Assembly: GCA_029844215.1 (NCBI GenBank)
Contig: CM056718.1
Span: 83,006,764-83,070,763 of the forward strand
Direction of reading: 5' to 3'
Source of the DNA: Przewalskia tangutica
Taxonomy: Eukaryota > Streptophyta > Magnoliopsida > Solanales > Solanaceae
DNA length: 64,000 bases
The notes under the pieces are model-generated. The model searched no databases, was not told where the DNA came from, and worked only from the letters and a program-made list of their open reading frames with translations. The translations under genes and the position numbers were made by a program. Of this stretch, positions 1 through 11,118 are shown piece by piece; within the stretch, counting starts at the first letter, position 1; each line of letters opens with the position of its first letter.

Positions 1-905
1 GGTCCACCTCGAAAGTTACCAAAGGACCTCATTGCTCGCCCTCTTCGCTGATCTCGGTCATTCCGTCGACCTCTCCGTGCCTCGCATCCTAGTGCATGAG
101 CTTGCATGTGGGCAATGTCCATGCCCTGAAGAGCTACACCCGCACAAGCCTCGCCAAGTAATCGCCCAGCCGGTGGCGTGGCGGTGTACTGCCCTCCATA
201 TCCGCTACTACAGCGGGAACATACCGAGCTAATGAGTCGAACTCCACATTGTACTCTCTAACCGTCGCCCGCCCCGCCTCAGCGTCAAAAATCTGCCCGA
301 GCCTCTCATCTGTGGAGGCAAGAAATGTGCAAGAAATGCCCTCGAGAACTCGTCCCAAACTGCTGGAAGTGCATGCTCTTCCCGACAGCTCGCGAATCAA
401 ACGATCAATCGCAGATCACGCGGTGATGCGAACTCAATACCACCGACTGCGCCTCGAGGCTCGATCACTCTCATGATCCATTGGCTGTCGGATAAACTCC
501 TGAGGGCCGTCCTCAGCTCTCGATCCATAGAACACTGGAGGGCTACAACTCAGGAAGTCCCGTAGCCTCAAACTGTCTGCTCGGGGGTGAACTACGGTGC
601 TTCTTTGGCCGAATCACGCATCCGACCTATCTCATATTCGCCACGACCACGGCGATGAATCGCCATCTCTTGTACCCATCTCATCGGCTCAGTGTGGCTG
701 GAGAGGCTCAGTGCATCAGAGTCTCGGCAGCCATCGCTGCGCTCTAAACTCTGGCTGGGCTTGGCGTCGCGAAACCCGCCGTCGAATCTTGTCTCGGTGC
801 ATCGACTGCTCGCGCTCGTACTCTCAGATCTCACTAACAGCTCCTCGATTGCCTTGCCCGTCCGGGCTCAGGTTGCCCACGCGGAGGCATAACTGGTAAA
901 GGAAA
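1..905 (-). pseudogene. E0 gag remnant
   Basis: This is the capsid-precursor region of a Ty3/gypsy retrotransposon, read on the minus strand. The stretch from 400 to 134 contains TVREYNVEFDSLARYVP, the hallmark segment of the plant Retrotrans_gag domain, followed by a degenerate version of the downstream TGLDDYLAE motif. Gag would form the particle that packages the element RNA. The frame is broken by small indels on both sides, and no zinc knuckle is visible before the window edge. Many breaks sit at CAG/CTG sites, where this assembly looks unreliable, so part of the decay may be artefact. Confidence 0.75.
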
Positions 906-931
906 GGAATACGTCAGAGGGGTCCAATTTA

Positions 932-1098
932 TCACACAGCTCTAAGGCACGATCTCAGAATGAGAAGAATGGAAACCAATCCTAAATGTCCTGCAGCCTC
1001 CTGATTATAGATGTGGTGCACAACACACCGATAATCAAGACTCTACTAGACACGGTCTGTAGACACTTTCCGAGGACTAACTGCTCTGATACCACTTT
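932..1098 (-). other. E0 conserved 5' leader with hairpin 1010-1029
   Basis: This untranslated leader lies between PBS and gag and is nearly identical in six elements of the window. On the minus strand it holds a hairpin: arms GGTGTG and CACATC (one G-U pair) around the loop TTGTGCAC, whose GTGCAC is self-complementary. By analogy with retroviral dimer-initiation loops it may act in RNA dimerisation or packaging. That role is inference. Confidence 0.6.
1083..1094 (-). other. E0 primer-binding site, initiator-Met tRNA
   Basis: The minus strand reads TGGTATCAGAGC, the standard complement of the plant initiator-Met tRNA 3' end. It lies four bases from the LTR terminus. Confidence 0.9.
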
Positions 1099-1745
1099 TG
1101 TCACGACCCGAACCCGGGCCCGTGACTGGTGCCTTACCCCGGGCACCCTAGTGATACAACATCGAGAAAATCGTGAAATAAAAACATGAACATGAATTAA
1201 GAGAAAAGATAAATAAACAGGCAACCAAAACAGCGTTGCCTTCATCATATATACATAAATACCCAAACAGGTTATCCTTTTTACAAACCACGCCCACAAC
1301 AAAGCGATGCACTCTAAGATTTTACAACTATGGCGACGGGGCCCGCCATACCACGAATGTATAAGCATCTACTGCACTGTGGTAACATACCAAAAGATAA
1401 GCCTCCAAGGAAGGAGCTTCCCAATACGTTGAAAGGTGATCCTAAAAGCGGATCGGCGGTAGAAGTACCTTTTACTGCGGATGAACGCAGCCCGAAGGAG
1501 GTCGATAACAGTACCAAGTATGTGAAATCAGAAATACCGTGAATGAAATCATAATAGTCTATATAAAGCGAGACATGTATGATAACCAAACTACGCTCAC
1601 AACATAGAAGCCATGTCAAGTCGGGACTCACGCCTCAAAGTCATCCTCATGCCCGTGGAACTTCTTCCTCACCGCCAGCCTAGGTACAAATCATGTGATA
1701 CGTATAACGTGTCTCGCCCATCTTATGGACCCAATATAGAAACGT

Positions 1746-2060
1746 GTGGAATACATTCCGGATGAACGGTAGTCGATGAAATACATTCCGGATGAACCAG
1801 AGTCAAGTGATATACATTCCGGATGAGCCGTAGTCGAGTGAAATACATTCCGGATGAACCGTAATCAAGTGAAATACATTCGGATGGCGGTATTCAAGTG
1901 AAATACATTCGGATGACCGGTAATCAAGTGAAATACATTCGGATGGCGGTAATCAAGTGAAATACATTCCCGGATGACCCGGTAATCAAGTGAAATACAT
2001 TCCCGGATGACCCGGTAATCAAGTGAAATACATTCCCGGATGACCCGGTAGTCGAGTAGA
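1746..2060. repeat. Minisatellite in E0 LTR, about 31-bp unit
   Basis: About ten tandem units of roughly 31-34 bp are built on ATACATTCCGGATGA followed by a variable GGTAATCAAGTGA part. Unit variants (CATTCGG, CATTCCCGG) alternate. Other LTRs of the family carry unrelated arrays at the equivalent position. Confidence 0.85.
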
Positions 2061-3981
2061 ACACAGTACTTGCACAACAAGGCTATCACACGTAACATGG
2101 TCAAATTTCATAACAACAAGCATAAGCAAGTTACACACGACTCAAGGTACTTTCATTTTATGTCAAAGTCCGGATTGTAACCTTAAAGTACTACGTCCGT
2201 TAAATTCCTTTTAAGATCCATTTCTTTTACAAAGGTCACCCGATACCCGTAGTATAAAATTGGAGTGACTAACATTGTTAAGTAAACCAAAATGCTTTCC
2301 TTTGTAAAATCAAGTAACAACCTTATTTTCCAAACGTTCAAGTTTGCCCAATTTCGAATGCTCAAGTTTCTCATTTTAGAAAAAGGTTTCGTAGTTCATA
2401 GTTTTAGTCCTTTAAAACATAATTCTCCTTTAAACGTTTTGAGAAACATATGTCTTATATGTGAGTAGGTTATTCTTGTTTATAATCAATCTTATTAAGA
2501 CCATGATCTAGGAAATGTAATATCATTTTGTCTCATCTTAGCTTCTATGCGGATGGAGGTTTCTACTGGTTTTAATAATACTTCATTAGTCAATACATTT
2601 TCCTTTTATTAACGCGGTGGTTTGTCGATACACATTACGATTTCAAAATCAAGAAACATTCTTAAGCCGTTATACCTAACTTCCCATAAAACTAGTATAA
2701 CTCTTAAGCTTTCAAAACCCAAGTACTACACATTCTTTCAAAACGATTCATAAATCTTTTGAAATACTTCAAGTTCTTTATTAACACATATCAAGCCAGT
2801 TATTATTCAAATCAGTTACCTTTTAGAAACCACAAAGTATTTGCTTATCCACATAAAGCTGTTATAACCGACTTCCCATAAAGCCGTTATAACACTTTAT
2901 GTTTTAAACCAATCAAATACATTTAGCACATGTACGTCTATCGTACTACATAGTTCACACATATCATGCTAGAAGAGATAGGAAGAGGTTCACATACCTC
3001 GCGACGATTATCGACAATAAGCAAAAAGCTCCAAGTACTACAACCTTGCTAGCCCTTTCCACTCCTCGAGTAGAATACGCTACTCTTAGTACTTTCACCT
3101 ATAAAGGCCACAAACGTCTATTAATATCTTTAGATCCCGACGTAGAATATTCTACAGAAAATTGGCAAAGACTCTCCCGCAACAGCGTAAATCTCCTCCT
3201 CTAGCGAGGCCGGCTACCAAGCCAACCAGGGGGGGGTTAACACGTCTAACCGGACGTGTACAATTCTACTACACAGTAATGCTACACAAGTCTACTGTAA
3301 TACAGTCCTATGTAATTACAGTTCAGTTCTCTTCTTTAAATTCAGGCTTAAGTCAAAAGACATTGCCGTAAGTATCATTCAGGCTTAAGTCAAAAGACAT
3401 TGCCGCACAATTATAATGTTCAGTTCTATATATAGTATACTTCAACTATATATTCCTACAATATGTAATTTCCAATTACAACAGAAGGTCAAGAATGTTT
3501 ACCTCGATAAGCCCAAAATTATCCGAGTTTATATGTCGATCCTGAGCAAGGTTTAGCTCCTACTCCGTGCGCTTCGACCCGCTCCAACCAACCCTTAGAA
3601 GTTCTAACCAACTTCTACTTATAACTTCAACTACGGGTGAAGATTTACTTAGGGTTTCATTTTTGTGACTGAGGGAAGTATAATAGTATTTTCTGGGCTT
3701 TTGTATAAGTGTAACCTTGGGAATACTACAAGGTATTTGGGCCAAGGTATTTGGGCATTATAACAATACTTGGAGAGTATTTCTATACCACAAAAGGGGG
3801 GGTATTTATACGAGACAACTAGGCTAGTGGGGTACCCCACGCAAAACACCTCAAAGGGAGGAGGTGGCTCTCGCCAAGGGCTCAAAGGGGAGTGTGGTGG
3901 ACGAAAGCTCAGGAGAGGAGTATTTTGAGACTTAGTTAGATTGCTCAAGTTTTGGATGACGAAAGTCTTCAACTATAGGGG

Positions 3982-3989
3982 TATTTATA
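3982..3989 (-). promoter_or_regulatory. E0 LTR TATA box
   Basis: TATAAATA followed by CCCC on the minus strand, about 415 bp from the LTR start. The same motif sits at a similar distance in most other LTRs of the family. Confidence 0.65.
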
Positions 3990-4401
3990 GGTCAAGTGAA
4001 GGCCAACCAATGGCCAAGATCCATCCAAGTGTTAGGCAAGTGTAAGGTCAAGATTAAGCCATGTGCAACCTTATCCATCTACCCAAAATATCCTACCAAC
4101 TCCTTGACCAAAAATAATGCAACAAAACGTGCCAACCTTCCCACTTTCGTCCATCCACTCTTCCAATTAGAGGTGACAAGTGTCGCCTCTCGTTGGTCCA
4201 AAATGTTTCGTCTCTCGGAAAAATCCGCAAAAATTATAAATGACATAGCCGGAATTTTCCCTACGAAAGCTGTGGAAACGTTTCGTCGAAAAACGACTCT
4301 AATCGGGTGTTGTGTACAAATTTCGAAACTAGCCAACTTTAAGGCTCAAATTATAATACGTACGCGCTCACGTACATACTCTGGAAATACGGGGTATAAC
4401 A

Positions 4402-5073
4402 ATGACGACCGGGCTAGCCCTATTCGCCACTTTCTTAGTCAATCCGGCTTCCTCCAAAGTAAGCATAGAACGGGCTTGATAAAACCCTGGCAGGGGGTTA
4501 CTCTGACGAATCACCGAAGCAACACCGCTATAGGCCTGCAACCATCTGAATAACTAGACGACTTTGAGAAACCGGAGAACCCACGTTGCTGAGTTGGTCT
4601 GCCAAGTCCTTGAGGCATTTGTAATAAGAAGAAACTTTGGGAAAACTCGCCATAGCCACCTGGGTGAATTCCTGCTCAAGGATAACAATTCGAGAATGAC
4701 TGTTATCTTGGAATATGTCACGCAATCGATCCCACGCCGCCATAGCTATGGAATTTGGTTCCATAATCGTCTGTAAAAGGTCCAAAGAGATAATGACATA
4801 AATCCACTGAAGAACCTTAGCATCAAGCATGAGCCATAATTCTGGATCTGCCTCTTTAGTGGGTACAATCGTCGTAGAAGTAGATGTCGTATCACCCCCC
4901 TTTGGAGGAGTTGGAGGAATGATATGGTGAAGGACTCTATGTGCCAAAGAATGAATCTTAAATAATTTCGTCCACGTCCCATATATAACGTTTTCTAGGT
5001 CAAGAACGATAGGAAGAACGCTCTTGATATTAGAAACTGTGAGGGCAGGGTGAAAAATGTTCTTATCAGCCAT
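4402..5073 (-). pseudogene. C1 Ty1/copia gag (UBN2-type), interrupted by E0
   Basis: An ATG at 5073 opens a 181-codon frame starting MADKNIFHPALTVSNIKSVL that contains the copia gag pattern (LWLMLDAKVLQWIYVIISL, AAWDRLRDIFQDN, YYKCLKDLADQLSNVGSPVS, LVIQMVAGL). This is the plant UBN2/Retrotran_gag family that builds copia particles. A one-base shift near 4530 ends the frame; the homologous continuation (GVASVIRQSNPLPGFYQARS, then LTLEEAGLTKKVANRASPV) resumes in the next frame and runs to 4402, where the E0 LTR cuts it. Protease and pol lie outside the window. Confidence 0.85.
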
Positions 5074-5248
5074 AGGGAATATAACAACAAGATTTAGAGA
5101 AGAGAATTTGTGAGAAAGGTTTTTGGAAGAGAAGATACTCGGTTTTTGTGAAAGAGGAAGAACACAAAAAAATCGAGAATATAGAGCAAAATTTCGAGAA
5201 AAGAAGAAGAAATTTTGAGGAGCGGAAGCAGGGTAAAGAGAACTTAGA

Positions 5249-5260
5249 CTCTTGATACCA
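5249..5260 (-). other. C1 copia primer-binding site
   Basis: The minus strand reads TGGTATCAAGAG, a close variant of the initiator-Met tRNA complement, directly next to the LTR edge at 5261 and upstream of the gag ATG. Confidence 0.7.
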
Positions 5261-5490
5261 TGAAAGAAATAATCCCTTGATTATTCTTATTAATGAAAGA
5301 TATATATATATATATATATACAAGTTACAAGGAAGATCCTCTTCCTATTCTACCTAGGAATCTCTATTCTATAAGAATACTAACTTTACAATTATGGTAA
5401 TATTACACTACTAATTAAGGTACAAACCTAAGTCTAATATTCACCAAATATACAAAGGAAACCCAAAGGGTCCCATATACACTTTTAACA
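5261..5490 (-). repeat. C1 copia 5' LTR
   Basis: On the minus strand this segment starts TGTTAAAAGTG and ends TTTCTTTCA next to the PBS, giving TG...CA termini and about 230 bp, a normal copia LTR length. Orientation agrees with the gag frame. The second LTR is not in the window, so the outer boundary is inferred from the terminal bases only. Confidence 0.6.
5301..5320. repeat. (TA)n microsatellite
   Basis: Ten TA units inside the C1 LTR. Confidence 0.9.
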
Positions 5491-6230
5491 CAATTTTTTT
5501 TAAAAAACTAGTGTTTAGGGAGGAATATTTAATCCAAGTATTTTAAAAAATATATATATACAACATAATTCACAATAAAGGTGGTTGTGATTTTGTTCGG
5601 GAAAAAAAGATAACTACAATAAATTTTGAACTTACTAATATAATATAAAATTCTTTTAAAAAGATTTGAAGTAGATACTTGAAAAAATAAATAACGAAAG
5701 ATAAAATTGAAACATACAAAAAAATATGAATCATCTACCATACTTACAAAATAGACTTGAAACATTTTTTTGAAAAAAATATTAGGGTGTAGGGTCTTAT
5801 AAATTTAAGATATAGATAAAAAAATCTTTGAAAATTTTAGGGTTTGGGGTCTTGAAAACGGATAACAAACAATGAACTCTAAACCTACCATACTAGGAAA
5901 AGAAATTGACAAAAAGTCTTTGAAAAACAAATAAGGATTTAGAATCTTGTAAAGATATGATTTGGAAGATCCTTGAAAGATATTTAAACCTACCATACTA
6001 ATACAAAACACTTGAAAAGGTTATTTAAAAAATTAGGGTTTAGGTATTGAGATTTCAAGATATAGTTTGCAACATCCTGGAAAAAAATGAATAGCGAATG
6101 ATAAACTTTAAACCTATCATACTAACAAAATAGACTTGAAAAAAGTCTTTTTAAAAAAATAGTGGTTACATCTTATGCTTGAAAATGTGAATAACGAACG
6201 ATAAATTATTAATTTTAAATGTTATATGTG
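5491..6230. repeat. AT-rich degenerate tandem repeat
   Basis: No gene is seen here. Four imperfect copies of a unit carrying AAACCTACCATACTA, then AAAATAGACTTGAAA, recur at about 5738, 5880, 5989 and 6111 (spacings about 110-145 bp). They are interspersed with AGGGTTTAGG-like words and A/T runs. It looks like a decayed satellite or an old non-coding repeat. Confidence 0.55.
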
Positions 6231-6387
6231 TTAGATTCATATTATTTATGAATCCTTGTATGACAATAACAAAAGTAAAAAAAAAGAGAATAAAACTATT
6301 ATTGATAGTGAATTGGTAAGTAAAAGAAAAGCAACTACATCCCTTTATATAGGGGAAATACAGAAGTCAAAGACTTCTTTCTAACGA
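6231..6387. other. Unassigned AT-rich spacer
   Basis: I see no coding or repeat structure I can name. A TGTTAGATTC word at about 6230 could be the edge of an old LTR, but no partner is visible. Confidence 0.3.
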
Positions 6388-6416
6388 CACTACTACATTT
6401 CTAGCCTAATGCGACG
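6388..6416. repeat. D1 left terminal inverted repeat
   Basis: CACTAC begins the element; TTTCTAGCCTAATGCGAC within it matches the reverse complement of the right end at 17 of 18 positions (mismatches S/R type at one or two sites). The preceding bases offer no confirmed 3-bp duplication because the right end is truncated. Confidence 0.55.
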
Positions 6417-6563
6417 CCTCAAAATCGTCGCAATAGGGTACATTTGTCGTTGCATTAGACCTAATGCAACGACAATGAGTTGTTGCATCCGCTGGTGTTG
6501 CATTAGGTCTAATGCAACAGCTAATCGACCTAATGCGACGGTCTTGAACGGTCGTCGCATTAG
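6402..6563. repeat. D1 left subterminal repeats, part 1
   Basis: About nine copies of CTAATGCRACG or its complement sit in alternating orientation, forming back-to-back palindromes. They continue at 14830-15012 on the far side of E1. Confidence 0.75.
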
Positions 6564-6568
6564 ATATG
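6564..6568. repeat. E1 target-site duplication ATATG
   Basis: ATATG here and again at 14825-14829 directly flank E1, a perfect 5-bp duplication as expected for a Ty3/gypsy integrase. Confidence 0.9.
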
Positions 6569-6569
6569 T

Positions 6570-6617
6570 GTCACGACCCGACCTCGGGCCCGTGACTGGT
6601 GCCTTACCCCGGGCACC
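6570..6617 (-). other. E1 paired stem-loops at LTR 3' end
   Basis: There are two consecutive inverted repeats. GTCACG (6570-6575) pairs with CGTGAC (6591-6596), enclosing an inner CCCGA/TCGGG pair. GGTGCC (6598-6603) pairs with GGCACC (6612-6617). In E2 the first stem is kept by a compensatory change. On the RNA this is the U5 end just upstream of the PBS. Confidence 0.65.
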
Positions 6618-7249
6618 CTAGTGATACAACATCAGAGAAAAATCAGCGGAAATAAAAACTCATGAAAGAAAAACAGTGAAAATAAGAAAACAGGCTAACC
6701 CAAACGGTTACCTTTTTGTACATAAATGAAAACTTGAACAGTTACATCCCTTACAAACCCTTCCCACAACAGAGCTACAGACCTCTAAGAATTTTAAAAC
6801 CATAACGACGGGACAGGGCCCCGCCATGCCCCTGAATGTACAAAGGTCTACTACTTCAGGGAACCGTACCACAGGACAAGCTTCCGGAGATATGGAGCTT
6901 CCCGAGAACTGAACAGCGATCCTAAGAGTGCGGATCAACAAGCTATGTACCTCAACCTGCGGCATGAATGCAGCCCCCCGAAGGAGGTCAGTACAACAGG
7001 TACCAAGTATGTGAAACTGAAAAATACTGTAAATGAAATCATAATAGTCTATACAAAACAGGAGACATGTATGATAACCAAACTACAGTTCACAATATAT
7101 ATAGCAGTCATGTCAAGTCAGGGACTCATGCCCGTAAAATCATCACTCAAGTACAACCCGGGAATTTAACCCGCACAATGGCCGCATGCCCCGACATCTC
7201 ACCTCGGTATAAGCATGGCCCTGGAACCGTCCTAGTGAGCCCATACCCG

Positions 7250-7500
7250 TGGACCATCCAACGTGTCGGTATGCCCAAAGGAGATAACAAGATAATAATA
7301 ACTGTGGAAGCATACCCGTGGGCCACCCAACGTGTCAGTATGTCCAAACAATAACAAGATAATACTCACTGTGGAAGCATACCCGTGGGCCACCCAACGT
7401 GTCAGTATATCCAAACAAATCACAAGATAATACTCACTGTGGACGCATACTCGTGGGCCACCTAACGTGTCGGTATGTCCAAACAATAACAAGATAATCA
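7250..7500. repeat. Minisatellite in E1 3' LTR, about 68-bp unit
   Basis: Four units of CATACCCGTGGGCCACC, then AACGTGTCAGTATGTCCAAA, then ATAACAAGATAATACTCACT. The same array is at 12329-12579 in the partner LTR and, diverged, in E5. Confidence 0.85.
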
Positions 7501-9791
7501 GCCCTCCATCGAGAGACTCGGTAGCACAAAATCAAACACTTGCACAACAAAGGCTATCTTAACAAGTATAGGCAAGTTACACACAACTCAAGGTACTTTC
7601 ATTTTTATTACAACAAATCCGGGTTTTTAACCCCCAAAGTATTACATACTTTAATTCTTTCAAAAAGAAGATCTCCTTCTTTTCTTTCGTAAAAACAACT
7701 CGATAATAATATCCGTAGTACCAAACACGTTCATGTTTAAATCAAGTACTTTAAACCCTTTAAACACAACGTCAAGTATACCCTTAAAACCCAAGTAACT
7801 ATCCCCTTTAAGACCAATGTACTCCTACCTTTTAAAACCACGCCACTTTTATTTTTCCATCAAGAAGAGTTCAATATTTGAAAACAAGTTACTTATACTT
7901 TTAAACTCAAGTTACCTCTTTTTTCCCAAAATCAAGTTACATGCCCTTTTCAAAAAGCCTTTAAGTCTCCTTACTTTAGAATGTCAGGAAATCAAATAAA
8001 ACTTTATTCTTTTAAAGACCACGTACTCATTACTCACGAATGAGGTTTCACACTTTTCAACACCACTTAGGTCAATTATATGTCAAGTCTTTTATCTTTT
8101 GAAAACAACAAACCATTCTTTTACCTACATAAAGTCGTTATAACTAACTTCCCATAAAGTCATTATAACACTTTATGTTTTAAACCAACCAATCACAACT
8201 ATAAACATTTATGAGACCAAGAGGACTTATTCTTTAACAACTGAGTACCCATTACTAACGAATAGGAGTTTACTACTTTTTCACACAATCAAGACCTTTA
8301 CACTTCATATCAAGTCAAGGCACGAAAGGGAAATCAAATTCCTTTAACACACGTGCGTCTACCGCACTATATATTTCACAAATAGTCATGCTCAAGAGGA
8401 TAGGAAGAATCACATACCTCGCGACGATTGTCGAAAATTAGCAAAATGCTCCACAGTACTATACCCTTCAAGTAGGATACACTACTCGTAGTACTTCAAT
8501 CCTATAATGGTCATAAAACGTCTATCATTCTCTAGCTTCGAACGTAGAATAAACTAAGTGCAAAGTCCCTAAATTCTACGGAAAATCGGACATCAATTCC
8601 TTTGTTTTAACATCCTTTGCCACCTTTTTCAAGGTCGAATTCAATAACCAACGCCACATTTAAGGCTCAATTAATTCAGCAAATACAAGGGGATTACACG
8701 CCTAACAATACGTGTAAAATTCCGCCCCACAATAATACAAAATAAACCAATAATTTCCATGCCATTCTTGGCCAACAATATAACCAGTCCTAAATCATTT
8801 CCAATTCTTTTCCAATCCAAGTTCTTAGGTCTAACATGATATCTAGCCCTAGACATCTTCAACAACTACAAATTCCCCCTTTACAATATGTGACGACTAA
8901 ATTAGTAACCAAATTGAAGTTAAAATCTTAAGGCTAACATGCCCATTTTTGGTTTTCAACAAGACAACAAGATCCAAATCTATTCAAACTTAAATATAAC
9001 AGCCTCAGGCTCATTTCTAAACTACTATAACTAGTATTATAACTTATATCCAAGAGAAGGGGGGAAACTTTTACCTTTTGGAATAGCCCACAAAAGCCCT
9101 CTTTCTTCAACTTCTTTCCCGTCAAACTCGCCCCCCCCCCCCCCCACGCTTCCCACAAGTCTACCAACACTTTGCCTTCTTGCCGCCGCTCCAATAATTT
9201 TCCCCTTAGGCTAGGTTTTCTTCACAAACTAGAGAGAAAGGGAGAGGAGTTCTTAGGAGGGTTTTCAAAATGAAATGGCCAAGTCTTCCAAGACTTGGCC
9301 CTAAAATAGGACCCTTTCTGTCAAAGGATGGGAGGACACTTGTCACCCTCCCATAGGCTTTTAACAAAATATCCTGCTTTTTCGCCTTTACCGCAGAAAA
9401 ATCCCGCTTGGCGCCGCTGCCGCCGGGCCACAAGGCGCCCACTTCGAGAATAATTACCTGCATTCCGGCACCGCGGCGCTGCAACCTCGCCTAACCCTCA
9501 AGATAATCGGCGCCGCGCTGTGACCCTGAATCGAAACCATCGCTTTGCTCGATCACAAGACCGAACTTGTAACTTCCATAACTATCGACCCCGATGTCCT
9601 ATCGACGAGCGGTTTGTTGCGTTGGGAACTAGATTTAACGGACTAAACACTAGGCTTTTTAAAACACCTAACAATTCTTAACAACTGGGGTACAACACTC
9701 CAAGGTAGACTCAAAATCCGTCCAACATATGTTTGTCAACTTATCTTTCAAACTTACAAATCTTATCTTCTTGAATTTACGGGGTGTAACA

Positions 9792-9826
9792 TTCTCCCCC
9801 CCTTAGAAACATTCGTCCCGAATGTT
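9792..9826 (-). other. E1 polypurine tract and adjacent hairpin
   Basis: The minus strand ends AAGGGGGGGAGAA directly before the 3' LTR, a polypurine tract for plus-strand priming. Next to it, 9808-9826 is a perfect inverted repeat with 8-bp arms AACATTCG/CGAATGTT and a 3-nt loop, seen in all comparable elements here. Confidence 0.75.
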
Positions 9827-10261
9827 CCTTCTAAGGCTCCAAAACACATGCGCCGGTATAGTTTTCACTACTACACCTACAAAAATCAATTATGCCACTC
9901 ATGGCCATAATATACTAATCACGCAAAACTTTAAACCCCAGCCAACGAGGGATTATCTCTAATATCACAAAAGCTCCCACCCCTCATGGACTTATCACCC
10001 GAATATACTCCACGTATAATATGTACTCCGACAAAGATAACCGTAAAATCTTTTACTCAAGACGGCCTTACATCTAAGGTCTCGATTGTTATAAATCCTA
10101 AGGTTCAAAATTTTCTCATCCCCAAACTTACCCTTTTCACTAATCAGGCTTCTAAATCACATTTTAACACCAGGCTATCCGAACATAACACTTAGTACAT
10201 CACCATAACATCAATGCATACTAGTCTCTAGAGGGTTAAGAATATACCTGTAACTATTGCT
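9827..10261 (-). other. E1 interior without a gene
   Basis: About 435 bp between the gag stop and the polypurine tract. I see no pol motif in any frame, so pol is absent rather than decayed. Confidence 0.6.
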
Positions 10262-11118
10262 TCACTTTCCCTTTGTCGTTCTAATCATGTTCCTTCCCTG
10301 CACGACGCACAAAAGGAGGAGATGAACCGATCCCGGGCGTCGAGTCTCTACATCCGCGCTACCTCTGGTTGGACAATTTCTCGCAAAATGACCCTGCTGG
10401 CCGCACGTAAAACAAACTCCCATACTAGCACGACACTCTCCATCATGGAGCCTACCACAACGGCCACAACGAGGTAGGGGTGGTCCCATCTGGCTAACAT
10501 CCCTATTTCCCCAAAACACAAACTGGAGCCCCGACCGCCTGAATCTCCCGAATGTCCTGAAGACTGTGGTGGAGCACTCCGTACTGGCGGAGGCGCATAA
10601 CTAGTCTGCTGCTGAGGCTGCCTGCCTCGAAGGTCACCAGAGGACCCTACCGTCCTGGCCCTCTTCTGCTGATCTTGGTTATTCCGTCGACCTCTACGCT
10701 CCTCACACCCAAGTACATAAGCCTGCATGCGGGCAATATCCATTCCAGGCTGAAGAGCTACTCCCGTGCAACTCTCTGCTAAGTAATCATCGAGCCCGGT
10801 GACATAACGGTGCACTCTATCCTCCATGTTTGCCACTAAAGCAGGGACATACCGGGCCAACGAGTCAAACTCTACATTGTATTCCCGAACAGTCCGCCCG
10901 TTCTGCCTCAACATCAAAAATCTATCTGCCCGTGCTCTTCTCATCTGTGGAGGCAAGAAATGGCTGATAAATGCCTCCGAGAACTCGTCCCAAACTGCTG
11001 GAAGTGCATGCTCACCCCGGGACAGCTCCCATGAATCAAACCAGTCGACTGCCGTATCACGCAGCAGATGCGAACCTAGGACCACTGACTCGGTCTCCGA
11101 AGCCTTGATCACTCTCAT
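10262..11118 (-). pseudogene. E1 gag (Retrotrans_gag plus CCHC knuckle), one frameshift
   Basis: From the ATG at 11118 the frame gives RDTAVDWFDSWELSRGEHAL, ...FISHFLPPQMRR, TVREYNVEFDSLARYVP, MEDRVHRYVTGLDDYLAE and PGMDIARMQAYVLGCEERR, the full plant chromovirus capsid core, then a Gln/Pro/Ser-rich linker. Near 10525 a one-base shift moves the homologous sequence into a second frame ending at 10262. That frame carries CGRCGRLHDGEC and the zinc knuckle CFTCGQQGHFARNC (10373-10414). A stop and shift just upstream of 11118 separate a short N-terminal part (about 11119-11235). This is the best preserved gag in the window, and the only recognisable gene of E1. Confidence 0.85.

Larger units (their letters stand above)
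1..4401 (-). mobile_element. E0: Ty3/gypsy long-LTR element, truncated by window edge
   Basis: This minus-strand element reads from its 5' LTR (4401 down to 1099) through the primer-binding site (PBS) and leader into a gag remnant at the window start. The rest, including the 3' LTR, lies outside. Its upstream edge at 4401/4402 falls inside a copia gag reading frame, so E0 inserted into copia element C1. The five bases after the LTR (ATGAC, 4402-4406) are the expected target-site duplication, but its partner is outside the window. Confidence 0.85.
1099..4401 (-). repeat. E0 5' LTR
   Basis: The LTR is about 3.3 kb with TG...CA termini; on the minus strand it starts TGTTATACCCCG and ends GGGTCGTGACA. 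In element orientation it holds the palindrome variant GACAAGTGTC (about 4173-4182), a TATA box at 3982-3989, a long downstream leader-like region, a minisatellite at 1746-2060 and the two terminal stem-loops next to the PBS. It is homologous along its length to the LTRs of E2, E6, E7 and P2. Confidence 0.85.
6569..9791 (-). repeat. E1 3' LTR
   Basis: About 3.22 kb, TG...CA termini, closely matching 11648-14824. It differs from its partner at a poly-C run near 9130 and in a GC-rich block near 9410-9510. It carries the 68-bp minisatellite at 7250-7500. I do not see the TATAAATA box found in the other subfamilies. Confidence 0.9.

Noticed and set aside
1083..1094. Possible tRNA gene at the initiator-Met match
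   Set aside because: Only the 12-base primer-binding complement is present; no tRNA cloverleaf or A/B boxes around it. No other tRNA or rRNA gene was seen.
1865..2104. Minus-strand frame with repeated CISLDYRVIRE
   Set aside because: Translation of the 31-bp minisatellite in the E0 LTR.
3649..3972. Open frame of 107 codons in the E0 LTR, with relatives in other LTRs (for example 22897-23148, 28257-28496, 61854-62111)
   Set aside because: The frames lie in the LTR downstream of the TATA box and shift between copies; similarity follows from LTR homology, not from a conserved protein.
3996..4553. Plus-strand frame of 185 codons crossing the E0/C1 boundary
   Set aside because: It spans an insertion junction and is antisense to both elements.
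7147..7492. Minus-strand frames with repeated GHTDTLGGPRV peptides (also 12226-12571 and 40851-41234)
   Set aside because: They are translations of the 68-bp minisatellite, whose unit keeps frames open by chance.
7250..7500. Evenly spaced repeats resembling a CRISPR array
   Set aside because: Units are contiguous minisatellite copies without unique spacers, in a eukaryotic LTR.
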